A DNA stretch of 64,000 nucleotides, taken from Prolixibacteraceae bacterium. Lineage in GTDB: Bacteria; Bacteroidota; Bacteroidia; Bacteroidales; Prolixibacteraceae. The stretch lies in contig JAIBEY010000066.1 in the NCBI GenBank assembly GCA_019459525.1, positions 62,001 to 126,000 on the forward strand, in the 5' to 3' direction. A model generated the notes under the pieces. The model saw only the letters and a program-made list of their open reading frames with translations. It searched no databases and was not told where the DNA came from. A program made the position numbers and the translations under genes. Positions 18,002 through 27,901 of this stretch are shown in pieces (position 1 is the stretch's first letter; every line of letters starts with the position of its first letter).

Positions 18002-19621
18002 ATGACAACACCATCGAAACACGAAATGATACAACAATCCTATCTCGAACTGGTATCGGTTCGAAACAAAATCATGGATTTTGAACAGGAAATGGCAGAA
18101 GAATTAAGTTTTGTCGCAGCTGAAAATCGGGTTCACGCGCGAAATCTGGTTCATTACACCGGACTAAAACGGCAAGACATTACTCGACTGCAAACCAGAC
18201 TTTTGGCTTTAGGGTTAAATCCGCTTGATCATCCGGAATCCAATATTTTAGGAACAATTGATGCCGTGCTGGGCGCGTTAACTCCAAGCGCAGAACCATT
18301 ACCGGCATTTAACCCATCGGGAGTAACATTTGAAGCGCATTCCACCACCAACACAGCCATTGTTATGGCAACCCTTCCGCCCGAAGCCGCGCACAATTAC
18401 CAGATTTCTCTGCATTTACTGGAAGCAGGAATGAACATCGCCCGAATTCGCAGTTCTCGTGGTGATCAGCACGCATGGGAGAAAATGATTCACAACCTTC
18501 GTCGGGCTTCTGCCGATTCGAAAAAGAAATGTCTGATCATGCTTGATCTGGATAGTACCATTCGGATTGGTGAATTCCGGCACCACAATCCGGCTATTAA
18601 AATAGAACCCGAACGCAACGAAAAAGGACAGGTCGTTCGAAATGCTGTGGTACGATTTGTTCTGCCGGGACATCAGCCCAAGCCCGGAATTCCTGAAATT
18701 CCGATTGAGAAGGTTAATTATCACCTGCTGAAGAATAACGACAGCATCTTTCTGCGCGACTCGGCTGAACGCTCCCGAAGAATGCAAATTACTGACGTTA
18801 AGAAAGATTACATTGAAGCTGAAACCGATAAGACCATTTATCTCGACAGTGGAATCCGGATCATGTTTCTGCGGAAAAGTGAAATTATTGACCACGCCAA
18901 CATAGGTAAATTGCCTTCGGTAGAAATGCAGTTAACTGTTTTTAAGGGCGATGATCTAATCATTACTCCTTCCGGAAACCCCGGACAACCTGCAATCCGC
19001 AATGATAAAGGACAAATTCTTCAACCTGCCGGCATATCGTGCACTTGTCCTGAGTTTTTCACCAGTGTAAACCCTGGCGAACGTATCTTTTTTCGCAACG
19101 GCAAGCTCGAAGGAATGATCCGGGAAGTAAAAGAATCCGAAATTCAGGTAAAAATTACCCAATCACGAAAAATTGGGCACCAGCTTTGCCGGGGACAACA
19201 TTTGTTTTTTCCCGACAGCAACCTCCATCTTCCGGTTCTTAATCCGTCGGTCTGGCAGAATCTGGAATTTGCAGCTCAGCACACTGATTTAATCGGACTT
19301 TCGTCGTCGTACACTCCGGGCGATCTGAAATTGATTCATGAATTGATGAACGAAAAATCAGCAAAAAAGATGGGTGTAATACTAAAAGTAGAAACTCTTT
19401 CCGACTTAAAAAATTTACCTCAGCTTATGCTTGCGGCTATGCAGAATGAGCTGTTTGGCGTAGTGGTTCATCCTCAAAAATTAGCCATCGGACAGCAAAC
19501 AGAACGTCTGGTGGAAATTCTGGCACAAGTGTCGGATTGGTGTAAAGCTGCCCGAATTCCGGTTGTGCAAAACAATCGGAACTTAACCGGATCTATGGAA
19601 CCGCAGCCCTGCAACGATTAA
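18002..19621 (+). CDS. Pyruvate kinase-like protein with degenerate active site
   Basis: A 539-residue protein. Residues about 120-520 follow the pyruvate kinase barrel: LLEAGMNIARIRSSRGDQHAWEKMI (substrate-loop region), a large insertion in the B-domain position, DLIGLSSSYTPGDL, and GVILKVETLSDLKNL. It has the ~115-residue N-terminal extension (ENRVHARNLVHYTGLKRQDI) seen in a known group of pyruvate kinase-like proteins and lacks the normal C-terminal allosteric domain. The Mg2+/substrate motif ARGDL is replaced by HPQKL (about 488-492), and the usual N-x-S-R-G nucleotide site is changed, so canonical activity is doubtful. A non-catalytic or altered function is likely. The call rests on motif order. 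Confidence 0.65.
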   Translation: MTTPSKHEMIQQSYLELVSVRNKIMDFEQEMAEELSFVAAENRVHARNLVHYTGLKRQDITRLQTRLLALGLNPLDHPESNILGTIDAVLGALTPSAEPLPAFNPSGVTFEAHSTTNTAIVMATLPPEAAHNYQISLHLLEAGMNIARIRSSRGDQHAWEKMIHNLRRASADSKKKCLIMLDLDSTIRIGEFRHHNPAIKIEPERNEKGQVVRNAVVRFVLPGHQPKPGIPEIPIEKVNYHLLKNNDSIFLRDSAERSRRMQITDVKKDYIEAETDKTIYLDSGIRIMFLRKSEIIDHANIGKLPSVEMQLTVFKGDDLIITPSGNPGQPAIRNDKGQILQPAGISCTCPEFFTSVNPGERIFFRNGKLEGMIREVKESEIQVKITQSRKIGHQLCRGQHLFFPDSNLHLPVLNPSVWQNLEFAAQHTDLIGLSSSYTPGDLKLIHELMNEKSAKKMGVILKVETLSDLKNLPQLMLAAMQNELFGVVVHPQKLAIGQQTERLVEILAQVSDWCKAARIPVVQNNRNLTGSMEPQPCND

Positions 19622-19633
19622 TAAAATAGCGAA

Positions 19634-20053
19634 TTATGACTGCTTTATGGATTGGTATTTCCGCAGAAAAAAGGTGAATGCAACCGATACTCCAAAGAAA
19701 AATACGAAGACTGTAATTCCTAAAATCAATTCAACAACCAGAACCATCCAGCTTGCCTGAGTCTTTAGAAAATCGAATGACAATTCGTTTTGTGCAACGA
19801 GAAGCAAACTAAAAAGTAATTCGGTAAGCATCATTCCGGCCACAAAAGCCAATAGCCGAAACCATTTTGGCAGTTGCTTTTCCCCAAATCCGGGAACCGA
19901 ATGGGTAGAAATTAGTTTGGCCGCAATAACCAGTGGAAGATAACAGAGGTAAAACAGGTTGGTTCGTGCAATCCCAATCAACAGGATCATTGAAAGAGCT
20001 CCTGCAAGGCTGGCGAAAAAGGGATTATTCATCCAGGCATTCAACTTATACAT
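19634..20053 (-). CDS. Small integral membrane protein, unknown function
   Basis: A 139-residue protein with about four hydrophobic helices (near 13-30, 33-48, 64-90 and 104-130). I do not recognise the family. It overlaps the upstream 97-residue membrane protein gene by one base, so the two are translationally coupled and probably work together. The preceding gene on the plus strand is convergent and ends 12 bp away. Confidence 0.6.
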   Translation of the reverse strand: MYKLNAWMNNPFFASLAGALSMILLIGIARTNLFYLCYLPLVIAAKLISTHSVPGFGEKQLPKWFRLLAFVAGMMLTELLFSLLLVAQNELSFDFLKTQASWMVLVVELILGITVFVFFFGVSVAFTFFLRKYQSIKQS

Positions 20054-20346
20054 CAGGAAATCAATTTAAACCATTTCTGAAATAAAACTCCCAAAAACGG
20101 GATGGGATATTCAATTGCTTTAATTGTACCCACAAAGCTGTAGGTCCAGAAAACAAAAACGAAGCCCCAGGCAACAACATGATATTCAGGGATAAACCAG
20201 GTGATAAAAAAGCAAATAAACAGGCCAATCGACTGGCGCAAATAAAAACTGGTTATCGGGTCTTTTTTGATGCTGTTTAAAAGTAAGGCCACCAACCATC
20301 CGAGTGGTGTTAAATGAGCCAGCATCGATTTCGCTTTGGAATCCAT
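20053..20346 (-). CDS. Small membrane protein, DUF4870/Tic20-like
   Basis: A 97-residue protein with about three helices (near 13-23, 40-55 and 57-76). The start LAHLTPLGWLVALLLNSIKKDP followed by YLRQSIGLF resembles the DUF4870/Tic20-like family of small bacterial membrane proteins. Function is unknown. It is coupled by a one-base overlap with the next gene. Confidence 0.55.
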   Translation of the reverse strand: MDSKAKSMLAHLTPLGWLVALLLNSIKKDPITSFYLRQSIGLFICFFITWFIPEYHVVAWGFVFVFWTYSFVGTIKAIEYPIPFLGVLFQKWFKLIS

Positions 20347-20377
20347 GAATACAAAGTTACAGATTTACCGCGGCAAT

Positions 20378-21289
20378 TTACAAAAAGAAAATAGCAACGC
20401 CACCAACCGTTATTACAGCGCCGATAATTTCTTTCCAGTTTACCTTCTCGTGAAACAGAAAAATTGCGGGAGGAATAATCAACACGGGAACAATGGACAT
20501 GATGGACGCAGCAATGCCAGCCTGCGTATGTTGTATGGCCAGCAACGAAAACGAAACACCAAGAAATGGCCCGAAAACCGACCCAAGAGCCACCCGTTTC
20601 ATTGCCGATTTGTGCTGTACGGCTTTCCAGATTTTTCCGTATCGTTTGGTAACCAAAATAATAACAGCAAAACCAATCATTCCGGTAATAACCCTGATGT
20701 GCGAAGCAGCAAACGCATCGTATTCGCCCATTCCCTTTTTACTCAGCACCAGGCCAACACCCTGCCCCAAGGCTCCTCCAAAGGCCAGCAATATACCTTT
20801 TATGCTGTAGCTGGTTGTAATTTTATGCTTTTTTAAAGTGTTGTCTTCCTGTTTCTCGCGCTTCAGGATAACGATTGAAATACCGGCAAGAGTCACCATC
20901 ATTCCAAGCCAGTTCATGAGGCTCAACACTTCCCCCAAAACGATCCAGCTTACAAAAGCGGTAATTGGAGGTGCCAGGGCCATAATGAGCATTGCAATGC
21001 GGGCGCCAACAACCACAAACGACTGAAAAAGAAGCAAGTCGCCAATTACAAAACCAACCAAGCCCGATGCTGCCAGCCACAACCAGCTTTCGACGCTGGC
21101 ATCAACGGGTAAAATCAACCCCCTGTGGAAGTAATTGACAACTCCATAGATAAAAAAGGCAATAACCAAACGAATGAGATTGACCTGAAGAGATCCGATT
21201 TTTTTGCCGGCCGATTCGAACGACATACTGGTCACCGTCCAGAAAACAGCGGTTAGCAAAGCTGCAATTTCGCCTAAATATTGCCCCAT
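20378..21289 (-). CDS. EamA/DMT family transporter
   Basis: A 303-residue protein with ten predicted membrane helices in two EamA repeats (about 3-140 and 155-300), as in drug/metabolite transporters. GLVGFVIGDLLLFQSF and APPITAFVSWIVLGE mark the end of the first repeat; MSIVPVLIIPPAIFLFHEKVNWKEIIG ends the second. It probably exports or imports a small metabolite; the substrate cannot be told. A GTGCCTAAA-family repeat lies just upstream. Confidence 0.88.
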   Translation of the reverse strand: MGQYLGEIAALLTAVFWTVTSMSFESAGKKIGSLQVNLIRLVIAFFIYGVVNYFHRGLILPVDASVESWLWLAASGLVGFVIGDLLLFQSFVVVGARIAMLIMALAPPITAFVSWIVLGEVLSLMNWLGMMVTLAGISIVILKREKQEDNTLKKHKITTSYSIKGILLAFGGALGQGVGLVLSKKGMGEYDAFAASHIRVITGMIGFAVIILVTKRYGKIWKAVQHKSAMKRVALGSVFGPFLGVSFSLLAIQHTQAGIAASIMSIVPVLIIPPAIFLFHEKVNWKEIIGAVITVGGVAIFFL

Positions 21290-21321
21290 GTATTTGTTAT
21301 AAAATGAAGAGCGAAGATAGA

Positions 21322-21408
21322 AAAAGAAGTGCCTAAAGCGAACTAAGTTGTCTAAAGTTAAAAGTTAAAACTCTGGACACTCCGGACTTTAGGCACTTCA
21401 AACTTCTT
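21322..21408. repeat. Palindromic intergenic repeat, GTGCCTAAA family, copy 3
   Basis: GAAGTGCCTAAAG (21326-21338) is perfectly inverted at 21387-21399, with related words (TAAGTTGTCTAAAGTTAAAAG, CTCTGGACAC) inside. It lies between the EamA gene and the DUF2721 gene. Confidence 0.82.
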
Positions 21409-21410
21409 CC

Positions 21411-21800
21411 CTATTCCATATCGTTTAAATGCAGATCGAGTGCTTTTACCGATATCTGAATTTCACGAATTGAAACAGCCAGCGAAAGGATTAACAGCAG
21501 AAGGGCAATTCCGAACAGAATTTCGGCCCAAATCTGGAATTTCACATAGATCAGAAACATGCAAACCACACAGAGCAAAAGACTTGAAATGCCCAGTACC
21601 TGCATGGTCTGGGTCAATCGCAGGCGTTTCCGTAAATTCTGAATCTGACCAAGCACCACCGAATTGGGATTCTCTTTAAAACTGGTATGCAGGTTTCTTA
21701 CCACCGAAGCATAGGCCAGAAACCGATTGGTATAAGCAAGAATTATAAGCGAAACAGCCGAAAACAGCAATGCCGGTGTAGTAAGTGTCAGTTGATCCAT
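21411..21800 (-). CDS. DUF2721 family membrane protein
   Basis: A 129-residue protein with one helix at about 9-25 and two at about 67-108; the middle carries the family's YASVVRNLHTSF and LRKRLRLTQTMQVLGISSLLLCV. DUF2721 proteins are small membrane proteins of unknown function. It is flanked by two different palindromic intergenic repeats. Confidence 0.75.
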   Translation of the reverse strand: MDQLTLTTPALLFSAVSLIILAYTNRFLAYASVVRNLHTSFKENPNSVVLGQIQNLRKRLRLTQTMQVLGISSLLLCVVCMFLIYVKFQIWAEILFGIALLLLILSLAVSIREIQISVKALDLHLNDME

Positions 21801-21811
21801 TTGGGTTAATT

Positions 21812-21907
21812 TATTGGATTTTAATAATTTACCATTTTATACATTTACTATTTACCATTTATCTCGCTTCATTCAGCCAGAAATGATAAATAGTAAATGG
21901 TCCAATA
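21812..21907. repeat. Palindromic intergenic repeat, TTTACTATTTACC type
   Basis: Nested inverted repeat: TATTGGA (21812-21818) with TCCAATA (21901-21907), and ATTTACTATTTA (21843-21854) with 21887-21898, 12 bp perfect. The word ACCATTT also recurs directly. It lies between the DUF2721 and TlpA-like genes. Confidence 0.75.
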
Positions 21908-21917
21908 GTCAATCGAA

Positions 21918-23009
21918 TTATTTCAATAATTCTGCCATTTTCTCCTGAAGTTTTGCTTCGCGAAGATTGCGGTCAATAATTTTTCCGGTTTTGTCGAGCA
22001 GGAGATTGGCTGGTATTGAACTCACCGCGTACATGGCAGCAGCTTCATTTTTCCAGCCTTTCAGGTCCGAAACATGCGGCCAGGTTAACTGATCGTCAGC
22101 TATAGCTTTCAGCCATTTGTCCTTATCATTATCAAGCGAAACGCCAAACACGCCAAATCCTTTAGCCTTGTAATTGTTAAAAGCAGCAACTACATTCGGA
22201 TTTTCGCGGCGGCATGGGCCACACCAGGAAGCCCAAAAATCAACCAGGGTATATTCGTTTTTCGAATAAATATCACTCAATTTTACCGGATTCCCTTCGG
22301 CATCATTCATAGTAAAGTCCGGAGCAATTTGCCCGATGGCCACTGTTTTTAATTTGGCGACACGCTCAGTTAATGTAACTACCGTTGGCACAGAATCAAG
22401 TTTGGCATCGAATCCGTTCAGATAACTTTCCAAAACATCAGCTTCCATATCGTAATAAACACGACCCAATAAATATGGAGACACAAACGATGCCGGATTG
22501 GCTTTAATGTAGTCTTTCTGCATAGCATCGATGTTGTTAAAAATATTCTCAGCCAACACCATCAAACTGTCAGATTGATTATTAGCGCCATCTTTTCCGG
22601 CCTCTTTCGATTGTTTGTACAACTTCATCCCTTGGGCATCAAGTTCATCGATCTTATTCTGCAAGGCCTCAAATTCAGCATGTGTAGCCGATCCGGATAC
22701 AGTGGCTTTGCTAAGCGAATCAACAGATCCTTGAATTGCAATCGATGAGTTTTCAATAAAAAACATTAGCTTTTCTTTCCCATTACTTAATTCCAGGTTG
22801 TAAACTTCCGGATTTTTAACTTCCCCTTTAAACTGACATTCACCGCTTTTAAGCTCAGCCGAATCAAGTTTTATCCATTCGCCTTTAATGCGTTGGGTTA
22901 AAAAAGCTTTCCCTTCGGCTCCTGACAGTTTCACATTTACCTCATAAGCTGGTTTTTTAGTACACGCAAATATCCCCAATAGCAGGGCAATCAATACAAA
23001 ATTTCTCAT
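21918..23009 (-). CDS. TlpA-like thioredoxin-family lipoprotein with DUF4369 domain
   Basis: A 363-residue lipoprotein (lipobox GIFAC, Cys16). The N-terminal ~110 residues are a beta-rich DUF4369 domain, then a helical linker (about 115-205), then an AhpC/TSA-type thioredoxin domain (about 225-362) with the redox motif VDFWASWCGPCRREN (WCGPC near 261-266) and a cis-Pro in SSIPANLLLD. It should act in the periplasm as a disulfide reductase or thiol oxidoreductase; this architecture is widespread in Bacteroidota. The partner is not evident from neighbours. Confidence 0.9.
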   Translation of the reverse strand: MRNFVLIALLLGIFACTKKPAYEVNVKLSGAEGKAFLTQRIKGEWIKLDSAELKSGECQFKGEVKNPEVYNLELSNGKEKLMFFIENSSIAIQGSVDSLSKATVSGSATHAEFEALQNKIDELDAQGMKLYKQSKEAGKDGANNQSDSLMVLAENIFNNIDAMQKDYIKANPASFVSPYLLGRVYYDMEADVLESYLNGFDAKLDSVPTVVTLTERVAKLKTVAIGQIAPDFTMNDAEGNPVKLSDIYSKNEYTLVDFWASWCGPCRRENPNVVAAFNNYKAKGFGVFGVSLDNDKDKWLKAIADDQLTWPHVSDLKGWKNEAAAMYAVSSIPANLLLDKTGKIIDRNLREAKLQEKMAELLK

Positions 23010-23083
23010 AGTAAAATTTTTAATAATTATATGTATTTCAGCAATTTAAACAACAACAAACAAATCCGGAGAGCTAATAAATT

Positions 23084-24544
23084 CTAAAGCTTTCTCAATT
23101 CTATCAACAATGCTTCCACCTCGTTTATCGCTTCAATCTGGCTGCACGAAAAATTATTCAGCATAACAGAAAACGACAATTCTCTTCCCGATTTGGTTGT
23201 CAGGTATCCGGCATAACACCGCACCCGGGTCATCGATCCGCTTTTGGCCCGTAAACTTTGATTGGGGAAATTGTAGCTTTTAAAAACCGTCATTGTACCG
23301 CTTCCAACTGGTGCAAACGACTGATAAAAATCGGAAGCGTAGGCACTTTTTGTTTTCATGTAATTGAGAATTTCAACCATCTGACTGGCAGTTAACGCAT
23401 TGAAACGCGAAAGTCCGCTGCCATCGCTCATAAAAAAGCCATTCAGATCAAGACCTTTGTTTTTCCAGAACTGGATAACGAATTTACAGCCATCTTTGGT
23501 AGTTCCGAGTCCATATTGCTGAAATGCCATATGCTTAAGCAAATGTTCTGCAAAAAGGTTCACACTTTCATGATTGGTTACCTTTATGATTTCGCGGAGG
23601 CTGGGCGATTGTAAGGCCGAAAGCAGCAATGACTGGTGGTCTTTGGTATTTACCTTTTCAAATTTAGAACTTCCCAAAACCGTAATATTGCTGGCGGCAA
23701 GTTTTTTCCTGAATTCGCTCGCCAGAAGCGCTGAAGGGTTTGGCATAGAAGCTTTAACAACAAAATCGCTCTTATTTCGTGGAATTGTGCCCCTGACGAT
23801 TCGCTTATTCTCATCCGGACTTCCGAAAACGTAGGCCTGATCGCTGTTAACATACGACGACTGAACCTCATTTATTAATTCAAGATCCGGTATTTCAGGA
23901 ACAATTTTTACGATTTTGGTTGGTCGTTCGGCAACAGGCTCGGAGCTTAGGTGAATTTCGTATAAATTATCGAACACCGAAATTCCGGAAGCACCGGCAC
24001 CAAAATAGTTCCCAATATCTTCCCAAATCCAGGTATTCGGAATCATTTGCGATTCGTAAATCGTGGCATCGAGAATTATATTCCCCTTTATTGCCTTAAT
24101 GTTTAAATCCTTAACTGCCGCAGTCCAATCATCCAGAAATTTACCCGTCTCCGGAAAATATTTCGATCCCAGGGTGGGGTCGCCGCCGCCGATAACCTGC
24201 AAATCGCCAATAAGCGTGTCGTTACGCACAAACCCCGAATACGAAAGCGTAGTTATAAACCGGAAATCGGGCCCAAAAACTTCCAGTGCGGTGGCTGTTG
24301 TCACCACTTTCATGATCGATGCAGGAACCAAACTCAACTGTGGCACCGACTTAAACAACTCTTCCCCGGTTTTGGTATCGGTAATTGCCAAGCCTGTGCT
24401 GGAATTAAGTAATCCGGGAGCTGTTTGCCAATCGTCAATTTTTTGCTGAATGGGTGTTGAAGCGGTTTGAGCAAAGCCATAGCTCACTGCCAGAATAAAG
24501 ATACCTGTGACGATAATTTTGTGGGAAAGATACAATCTGCGCAT
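23084..24544 (-). CDS. dacB: D-alanyl-D-alanine carboxypeptidase/endopeptidase (PBP4 type)
   Basis: A 486-residue class C penicillin-binding protein. A signal peptide (about 1-25) is followed by the transpeptidase-like domain with SxxK as SIMK (76-79, catalytic Ser76), the large PBP4 insertion (about 100-270), SDGSGLSRFN in the SxN position (about 372) and RAKSGSM as the KTG box (about 430). It should cut D-Ala-D-Ala or cross-links in periplasmic peptidoglycan. It reads away from enolase, with a 262-bp divergent gap. Confidence 0.92.
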   Translation of the reverse strand: MRRLYLSHKIIVTGIFILAVSYGFAQTASTPIQQKIDDWQTAPGLLNSSTGLAITDTKTGEELFKSVPQLSLVPASIMKVVTTATALEVFGPDFRFITTLSYSGFVRNDTLIGDLQVIGGGDPTLGSKYFPETGKFLDDWTAAVKDLNIKAIKGNIILDATIYESQMIPNTWIWEDIGNYFGAGASGISVFDNLYEIHLSSEPVAERPTKIVKIVPEIPDLELINEVQSSYVNSDQAYVFGSPDENKRIVRGTIPRNKSDFVVKASMPNPSALLASEFRKKLAASNITVLGSSKFEKVNTKDHQSLLLSALQSPSLREIIKVTNHESVNLFAEHLLKHMAFQQYGLGTTKDGCKFVIQFWKNKGLDLNGFFMSDGSGLSRFNALTASQMVEILNYMKTKSAYASDFYQSFAPVGSGTMTVFKSYNFPNQSLRAKSGSMTRVRCYAGYLTTKSGRELSFSVMLNNFSCSQIEAINEVEALLIELRKL

Positions 24545-24713
24545 GGCCTTTGTTTTGTGATGGAAAGATAGGGAGTTTGATTGAATTAACAGAAATGAAA
24601 TTCGTTAATTAATTACTTTTTTATCCGTCAAAATTAACAATCCACAAAATTGTTTGTTGTTTAAATTTAGGTTATGCCTTTGGTTTAAAATGCTGTATTC
24701 TTGATGCTTTTGC

Positions 24714-24721
24714 TATATTTG
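24714..24721 (+). promoter_or_regulatory. Promoter -7 box for enolase
   Basis: TATATTTG, an exact TAnnTTTG match. Transcription would start near 24727, giving an untranslated leader of about 80 bases. A TTG at the ideal -33 distance is not obvious. Confidence 0.5.
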
Positions 24722-24761
24722 TACAGCTTTTTTAAAAAGCATTTAGTAAACTGATAATTAG

Positions 24762-26108
<1,347 letters not shown>

Positions 26109-26127
26109 CATTCGCATATTCTAAAAA

Positions 26128-26166
26128 GAAGCCGTCTGAATTAAGTTCCAGACGGCTTTCTTTTTT
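26128..26166 (+). terminator. Intrinsic terminator of enolase
   Basis: Stem AAGCCGTCTG (26129-26138) with CAGACGGCTT (26149-26158), then TCTTTTTT. Confidence 0.9.
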
Positions 26167-26177
26167 GCAAAATTTGT

Positions 26178-26540
26178 TTATTCAACTGATTTCTTTAAAA
26201 TCAGTTCGTTGACAGTACCATCTCCGCCTGGACCTCCTTCTGATTTCATTTTAATCTCGTTGCCTTCTACCGTACCTTTGTGTTTAATCGTATTTCCCAT
26301 CAGATCCAAATCGAACGAGAACTCTTTCCCGTCAACTTTTCCGTTTGTGATAGGCAACTCTCCCATAGGTGACACAATCGAACCTGTTAATGTGGCTCCA
26401 TCAGCTTTAAAAACAAAGACAAGTTCCATGTCTCCATCCTGGCCTTTAATTGTAGTTTTCCATTTTCCATCAATTTCGGCAGCATTACAAACGAGTGTTC
26501 CAAAAAGAACGACTACAAATGCAAAAAATAATTTTTTCAT
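26178..26540 (-). CDS. Small secreted beta-rich protein, unknown function
   Basis: The ATG at 26540 opens a good signal peptide (MKKLFFAFVVVLFGTLVCNA); a start at 26579 would place 13 extra residues before it and is rejected. The mature ~100 residues read AEIDGKWKTTIKGQDGDMELVFVF and continue as alternating strands with a Gly-rich SEGGPGGDGT near the end, like small lipocalin-like or avidin-like secreted proteins of Bacteroidota. No catalytic motif is visible. It is convergent with enolase. Confidence 0.7.
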   Translation of the reverse strand: MKKLFFAFVVVLFGTLVCNAAEIDGKWKTTIKGQDGDMELVFVFKADGATLTGSIVSPMGELPITNGKVDGKEFSFDLDLMGNTIKHKGTVEGNEIKMKSEGGPGGDGTVNELILKKSVE

Positions 26541-26739
26541 TTCGAAAATTTTTAGTTTAAGTGATAACCGATAATTCATGTCAAATTACGTTATGCCATC
26601 TGGCTCATGAAACAATATCGAAGAACGGGCATTTTTTATCGCTGAAAAGGTTATTTATACCCAAATTTGAATCTGCTGACTTGAATCTTAACTATATTTT
26701 ATTGCTTTTTCTGTTTTCTTTGCAAACTAATTTTTATTC

Positions 26740-27204
26740 ATGTACAGTAAAGACGAAGCCAAGCTGCTGCGGAAAGAATTCTGGATCGTATTTGCACGGC
26801 GGTGCGAAATTGTTCCCGAATTGCGTCATAAAAAGAAAAAATGGGTATTGTACGATACCGGACTAAGCGGAATTGACCTGAAATTTGATGTCACCCGCAA
26901 CGAAGCTATCGTGATGATTGAAATAAACAGCCGGTTGGAAAACCGACGGCTGGAAATATTCGAAACCATGCAAAAATACCGTATCCTGCTTGAAGCAGGT
27001 TTCGCGGAACCGCTGATCTGGGATTTTTGCTACACACGGGAAAGCGGACAGGAAGTCTGCCGCATCTACAAATCACTACCAAATGTCGATTTTCATCGCC
27101 AGAACCAATGGCCAGACATATTTAACTTCCTGATCGACAACATGCTCATTCTCGAAAACAACCTGATGGAAATAAAGGATGGGCTTGAAGCGGAGCTTTA
27201 TTAG
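26740..27204 (+). CDS. DUF4268 family protein
   Basis: A 154-residue cytoplasmic protein matching DUF4268: EFWIVFARRCEIVPELR near the start, WVLYDTGLSGIDLKFDV, then IEINSRLENRRLEIFETMQ and a C-terminal WPDIFNFLIDNM. Some family members are part of restriction or nuclease-like proteins, but this short, stand-alone form has no assigned function. A short-word repeat starts at its stop codon. Confidence 0.8.
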   Translation: MYSKDEAKLLRKEFWIVFARRCEIVPELRHKKKKWVLYDTGLSGIDLKFDVTRNEAIVMIEINSRLENRRLEIFETMQKYRILLEAGFAEPLIWDFCYTRESGQEVCRIYKSLPNVDFHRQNQWPDIFNFLIDNMLILENNLMEIKDGLEAELY

Positions 27205-27264
27205 TCGCAGTATTCAGTCTCAGTCATCAGTTTTTACCTTCAAACTGCGACTGACCACTGACCA
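27203..27264. repeat. Short-word inverted repeat, CAGTCGCAGT type
   Basis: AGTCGCAGT (27203-27211) is inverted at 27244-27252, with stuttering CAGTCTCAGTCATCAGT and GACCACTGACCACT words around. It abuts the DUF4268 stop codon. Confidence 0.65.
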
Positions 27265-27327
27265 CTTTCTTTTTTCTCCCATTTATTTTTTCTTTCCTGA
27301 TGTAATGAATTCCTGATGACTTCGTCT

Positions 27328-27335
27328 TAACTTTG
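27328..27335 (+). promoter_or_regulatory. Promoter -7 box for the sigma/anti-sigma/DUF4252 operon
   Basis: TAACTTTG, an exact TAnnTTTG match, 23 bases before the sigma factor ATG. Confidence 0.45.
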
Positions 27336-27358
27336 AAAACAAGCAGAAAAGAGTTCGA

Positions 27359-27901
27359 ATGTTAGCCAGAGATTTTAAAACCGACGTACTTCCGATGAGC
27401 AACAAATTGTTGCGATTTGCGCTCCAAATCCTTCAGAATGAGGAGGAGGCAAAAGATGTACTTCAGGATATTTTCCTAAAACTCTGGCAAAAACGTGAAG
27501 AGCTCGTGAAGGTGGAAAATGTGGAAGCATTTGCCATGCGCATGATCCGGAATCGTTGTTTGGATGTGATCCGATCGCGGCGAACGGTATCAATGGAAAT
27601 GGTAAAAAAGGGCAAACTGCCTGATGAAGATGGCTCGGACAACAACGAGCTGGAGATGGCTGATTCGGCCGTTTTAGTGAAACAGATTATTGCCGGATTG
27701 CCAGACTTACAGCGCACCATTATTCATTTGCGCGACATTGAGCAGTTGGAATACGAAGAAATAGCAGAAGCAACCGATATGAATGTGAACGCTATTCGGG
27801 TAAATTTATCGCGTGCACGAAAAAAAGTGCGGGACGAGATCTTAAAAATTCAAAACTATGGAATCACAGAAAATACACGTATTGCTGCAAAAGTACTTTG
27901 A
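27359..27901 (+). CDS. ECF RNA polymerase sigma factor
   Basis: A 180-residue sigma-70 family protein: region 2 (about 10-80, with EEEAKDVLQDIFLKLWQ) and region 4 (about 112-168, LPDLQRTIIHLRDIEQLEYEEIAEATDMNVNAIRVNLSRARKKVR in the family pattern). The next gene starts 44 bases before its stop, in another frame, which points to tight coupling with a membrane protein that is a candidate anti-sigma factor. With the DUF4252 gene this makes a compact, self-contained signalling operon. Confidence 0.92.
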   Translation: MLARDFKTDVLPMSNKLLRFALQILQNEEEAKDVLQDIFLKLWQKREELVKVENVEAFAMRMIRNRCLDVIRSRRTVSMEMVKKGKLPDEDGSDNNELEMADSAVLVKQIIAGLPDLQRTIIHLRDIEQLEYEEIAEATDMNVNAIRVNLSRARKKVRDEILKIQNYGITENTRIAAKVL

